Below, in pieces: positions 61,694-64,000 of a stretch of DNA of 64,000 bases. Origin of the DNA: Janibacter melonis (GTDB lineage Bacteria > Actinomycetota > Actinomycetes > Actinomycetales > Dermatophilaceae); assembly GCF_020567375.1 (NCBI RefSeq), contig NZ_JAJBZM010000003.1, forward strand, positions 247,449 to 311,448. The letters are read 5' to 3'. Positions within the stretch are counted from its first letter, which is position 1. Every line of letters begins with the position of its first letter. Below the pieces are notes generated by a model. That model was not told the origin of the DNA, made no database searches, and saw nothing but the letters and a program-made list of their open reading frames with translations. The position numbers and the translations under genes were made by a program.

Positions 61694-62664
61694 GGGTCGG
61701 CGCCGTCGACTGCGGCACGAACTCGATCCGTCTGCTCGTCGCCGACGTGGGGGAGCCGGACGAGGACGGCCGCTGCGCCCTCGTCGACGTCGTGCGACGC
61801 ACCGAGGTCGTCCGGCTGGGCCAGGGCGTGGACCGCACCGGCACGCTCGACCCCGAGGCGCTGCGCCGCACCCTGGCGGTCACCGACGAGTACGCGCGGA
61901 CCTGCGCCGAGCACGGTGTCGAGGCGATGCGCTTCGTCGCCACCTCGGCGTCGCGGGACGCGAGCAACGCGGCGGACTTCGTCGTGGGCGTGCAGCAGGC
62001 CTTCGCCGCGCATGGCCTCGAGGTGAGCCCGGAGGTCGTCTCCGGCACCGAGGAGGCGCAGCTGTCCTTCGCCGGTGCGACGGCGGGGCTCGCCGAGGCC
62101 GGGGTCGACGGGCCCTACCTCGTCGTCGACCTGGGCGGCGGCTCGACCGAGCTCGTCCGCGGCACCGACGCGGTCTACGAGGAGATCTCCCTCGACATCG
62201 GCTCGGTCCGCCTGTCCGAGCGCCACTTCTTCTCCGACCCGCCCCAGCCCAGCGAGGTCGAGGCGGCCCGCTGGGACATCGCCGAGGCGCTCGACCGGGC
62301 CGAGACCCGCGTCGGCGTCGGCGGTCTCGGCGCGATCATCGGGCTCGCCGGCACGATCACCACGGTGACGGCGCACGCCCTTCGCCTCGAGCGCTACGAC
62401 TCCGCCCGGATCCACCTCGCCCGGCTCACCCCGGAGCAGGTGCTCGTCGCCGCCGCGGAGATCGTCTCGGCCGACCGCGACACCCGGGCCGCCATGCCGT
62501 ACATGCACCCCGGCCGGGTCGACGTCATCGGTGCGGGCGCTCTCATCTGGCACGACCTCGTCGCCCGCGTCGTCGAGGTGACCGGTCCGGGCATCCCGGT
62601 CGTGACGAGCGAGAAGGACATCCTCGACGGGATCGCCCTCTCCGCCGCCACCACCCCCGCCTGA
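61690..62664 (+). CDS. ppx2: Ppx/GppA family phosphatase (second copy)
   Basis: A 324-residue exopolyphosphatase/GppA-like enzyme, counterpart of Rv1026. VGAVDCGTNSIRLLVADV is the N-terminal loop, FVATSASRDASNAADF follows, and LVVDLGGGSTELVRG holds the catalytic phosphate loop. It shows only moderate similarity to the copy at 15547. Coupled to DUF501 by ATGA. A hairpin follows the stop, facing a tRNA-Leu gene. The two copies may split polyphosphate and (p)ppGpp roles, as shown for the mycobacterial pair by others. Confidence 0.92.
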   Translation: MRVGAVDCGTNSIRLLVADVGEPDEDGRCALVDVVRRTEVVRLGQGVDRTGTLDPEALRRTLAVTDEYARTCAEHGVEAMRFVATSASRDASNAADFVVGVQQAFAAHGLEVSPEVVSGTEEAQLSFAGATAGLAEAGVDGPYLVVDLGGGSTELVRGTDAVYEEISLDIGSVRLSERHFFSDPPQPSEVEAARWDIAEALDRAETRVGVGGLGAIIGLAGTITTVTAHALRLERYDSARIHLARLTPEQVLVAAAEIVSADRDTRAAMPYMHPGRVDVIGAGALIWHDLVARVVEVTGPGIPVVTSEKDILDGIALSAATTPA

Positions 62665-62681
62665 GCTGCCCCCCGTCCCAC

Positions 62682-62704
62682 CTTTCCCGCCCAGGGCGGG
62701 AAAG
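62682..62704. terminator. Bidirectional terminator between ppx2 and tRNA-Leu
   Basis: CTTTCCCGCCC and GGGCGGGAAAG are perfect 11-base complements around a single base. Both flanking genes point toward it. It ends 22 bases before the tRNA 3' end. It is one of the few terminators here without the CGAAGGGG octamer. Confidence 0.85.
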
Positions 62705-62726
62705 TCGGCTCGCTGCGGCTGACAGG

Positions 62727-62802
62727 TGCGGGCGGTGGGATTCGAACCCACACGTTCGACAGGACTTTTAAGGTCCCCGGCTCGCCGTTGGCCTACGCCC
62801 GC
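62727..62802 (-). tRNA. tRNA-Leu (UAA)
   Basis: On the minus strand the acceptor GCGGGCG pairs with CGCCCGC, the anticodon stem GGGAC/GTCCT holds the loop CTTAAAA (anticodon TAA), and the T-arm is GTGGG-TTCGAAT-CCCAC. It reads UUA, the rare codon read by bldA in Streptomyces. The variable region is nine bases, shorter than the class II arm of most Leu tRNAs. No CCA is encoded. Its first ten bases lie inside the coding sequence of the HNH gene. Confidence 0.85.
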
Positions 62803-63260
62803 CTGCGGTTGCGACCCCGATAGGTCGGGGTCTGCGCATGGCAGTTCGGACAGAGTAGCTCCAGGTTCTCCAGGCTGTTGTTCTGCCGATCGCCGTCACG
62901 ATGCTCCAGCTCGAGCGGGATGGGCAGACCCAACCACTGCGTGCCGCCGCACGAGTCGCAGCGCCAGGTGAAGATGCCCGCCCGCACGAGGCGGTTCTTC
63001 AGGCGGTAGGAGCTGATGGGGTGCTCGTTGGACAGGTAGGCGTCCAGGGGTCGGGTCGGGCCCTGGCTCAGACCCTTGTTCCAGGCCTGGCCGGTGAAGT
63101 GGGAGGTGTCGAGCTGTGCGGCGGCGATCGCCCGCCGGACGACGGCGTAGTTCCCTCCAGCGACCCGGATGCCGAGCCTGCCGATCACCTGGGCCACAGA
63201 GGTCGACGACTCGACCGCCTCGGCCAGCTGGTCGTCGGTCCACCGCCGCTTCCTCCCCAT
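62793..63260 (-). CDS. HNH endonuclease overlapping tRNA-Leu
   Basis: A 155-residue HNH nuclease. The N-terminal RRWTDDQLAEAVESSTSVAQVIGRLG is a helix-turn-helix-like module common to small actinobacterial HNH proteins, followed by LDTSHFTGQAWNKG. The nuclease core is CDSCGG...LELEHRDGDRQNNSLENLELLCPNCH, with a zinc C4 site and the HNH catalytic His/Asn. I start at the ATG at 63260; a GTG at 63338 is possible. Its stop codon TAG is bases 8-10 of tRNA-Leu, on the same strand. The arrangement resembles a homing or mobile endonuclease abutting a tRNA. Confidence 0.9.
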   Translation of the reverse strand: MGRKRRWTDDQLAEAVESSTSVAQVIGRLGIRVAGGNYAVVRRAIAAAQLDTSHFTGQAWNKGLSQGPTRPLDAYLSNEHPISSYRLKNRLVRAGIFTWRCDSCGGTQWLGLPIPLELEHRDGDRQNNSLENLELLCPNCHAQTPTYRGRNRRRA

Positions 63261-63356
63261 GCCCGGGATGCTTGCAGCACGGTGCGACAACGGGTCACGA
63301 TCCGCACGACCGGCGCAGTCGACGAGCTTGCCTGCCACTCATGCCACGATGTGGAC

Positions 63357-64000
63357 ATGCAGATCGCAGACCACATCTCCGAGCTCATCGGCAACACCCC
63401 GCTGGTCAGGCTCAACGCCGTCGTCCCGTCCGGGTCCGCCCTCGTCGCCGCGAAGGTCGAGTACCTCAACCCCGGCGGCAGCATCAAGGACCGGATCGCC
63501 AAGAAGATGGTCGACGCGGCGGAGGCCGAGGGGCTGCTCAAGCCCGGCGGCACGATCGTGGAGCCGACGTCGGGCAACACCGGGGTCGGCCTGGCCCTCG
63601 TCGCACAGCAGCGGGGGTACAAGTGCATCTTCGTGTGCCCCGACAAGGTCGGCCAGGACAAGATCGACGTCCTGCGCGCGTACGGCGCCGAGGTGCGGGT
63701 GACCCCGACGGCCGTCGCCCCCGAGCACCCGGACAGCTACTACTCCGTCTCCGACCGGCTCGCCGCCGAGACCCCCGGCGGCTGGAAGCCGAACCAGTAC
63801 GAGAACCCCAACGGCCCGGCCAGCCACTACGAGAGCACCGGCCCGGAGATCTGGGCGCAGACCGACGGCGAGATCACCCATCTCGTCGCGGGCATCGGCA
63901 CCGGCGGCACGATCACCGGCACCGGGCGCTACCTCAAGGAGATCTCGCAGGGCCGCGTCAAGGTCGTCGGCGTCGACCCCGAGGGCTCGGTCTACTCCGG
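63357..64000 (+). CDS. cbs: Cystathionine beta-synthase (cut by the window edge)
   Basis: The first 214 residues of a PLP enzyme that joins homocysteine and serine into cystathionine. MQIADHISELIGNTPLVRLN starts it. The Schiff-base Lys is in YLNPGGSIKDRIAKKM, the PLP phosphate loop is SGNTGVGLAL, and IGTGGTITGTGRYLKE follows. It is nearly the same as the mycobacterial Rv1077 type, which carries C-terminal CBS domains, expected beyond the edge. Plain CysK is less likely because of VEPTSGNTGVGLA and the VCPDKVGQDK block. A GTG two codons upstream is an alternative start. Confidence 0.92.
   Translation, partial: MQIADHISELIGNTPLVRLNAVVPSGSALVAAKVEYLNPGGSIKDRIAKKMVDAAEAEGLLKPGGTIVEPTSGNTGVGLALVAQQRGYKCIFVCPDKVGQDKIDVLRAYGAEVRVTPTAVAPEHPDSYYSVSDRLAAETPGGWKPNQYENPNGPASHYESTGPEIWAQTDGEITHLVAGIGTGGTITGTGRYLKEISQGRVKVVGVDPEGSVYS

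Noticed and set aside
62727-63338. Integrated element attachment site at tRNA-Leu
   Set aside because: I looked for a direct repeat of the tRNA 3' end and an integrase gene within the window and saw neither. The HNH overlap is at the 5' end.

Overview
The window is a high-GC (roughly 70%) actinobacterial chromosome segment made almost entirely of housekeeping genes. BldC, the tiny ribosomal protein bS22, Ku, DisA, a rex-hemACD-type cluster, an Rpf and a CGNR regulator all point to Actinomycetia. Gene order and protein style suggest Micrococcales, most likely the Intrasporangiaceae/Dermatophilaceae (Janibacter- or Knoellia-like); that placement is inference. I see no rRNA, CRISPR array, insertion sequence or prophage, and no gene-free stretch longer than about 210 bases.

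Layout. 1-4.3 kb: secreted propeller-like protein, Ku, Fpg/Nei glycosylase, flavin reductase, DUF4328 protein. 4.3-10.1 kb: clpC behind a ClgR-type box, a DinB-like protein, a DUF305 lipoprotein and an LVIVD-repeat secreted protein. 10.2-15.5 kb: argA, gntK, then on the minus strand a Cys-rich protein, radA, disA (cyclic di-AMP synthase) and mutY. 15.5-28.3 kb follows the order of M. tuberculosis Rv0496-Rv0512: ppx, a shortened sugar isomerase, bldC, bS22, an epimerase, an acyltransferase, a glutaredoxin, then rex-hemA-hemC-hemD-hemB, a MarR gene and hemL. proC, expected between the isomerase and bldC, is missing. 28.4-34.1 kb: sdhCAB, a lipoprotein, a TetR regulator and a DUF4126 protein.

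34.2-62.7 kb follows Rv1007-Rv1026: metG, tatD, rpf, rsmA, ispE, an ABC-F ATPase, (inserted regulators, methyltransferase, tRNA-Gln), glmU, prs, (CGNR/EamA pair), rplY, pth, (pspA and a TPM protein), mfd, a SurA-like lipoprotein, mazG, eno, an FtsB-like protein, DUF501 and a second ppx. The right edge has tRNA-Leu(UAA) overlapped by an HNH endonuclease gene and the start of cystathionine beta-synthase.

How the parts fit. Tetrapyrrole genes are translationally coupled behind a redox-sensing Rex operator. Ku, the glycosylases MutY and Fpg/Nei, RadA, DisA and Mfd form a dense set of DNA-repair functions. Two signals run through the whole window: an over-represented octamer CGAAGGGG, often arranged as the arms of terminators, and a repeated leaderless-promoter layout (TAnnnT, then 6-8 bases, then the start codon).
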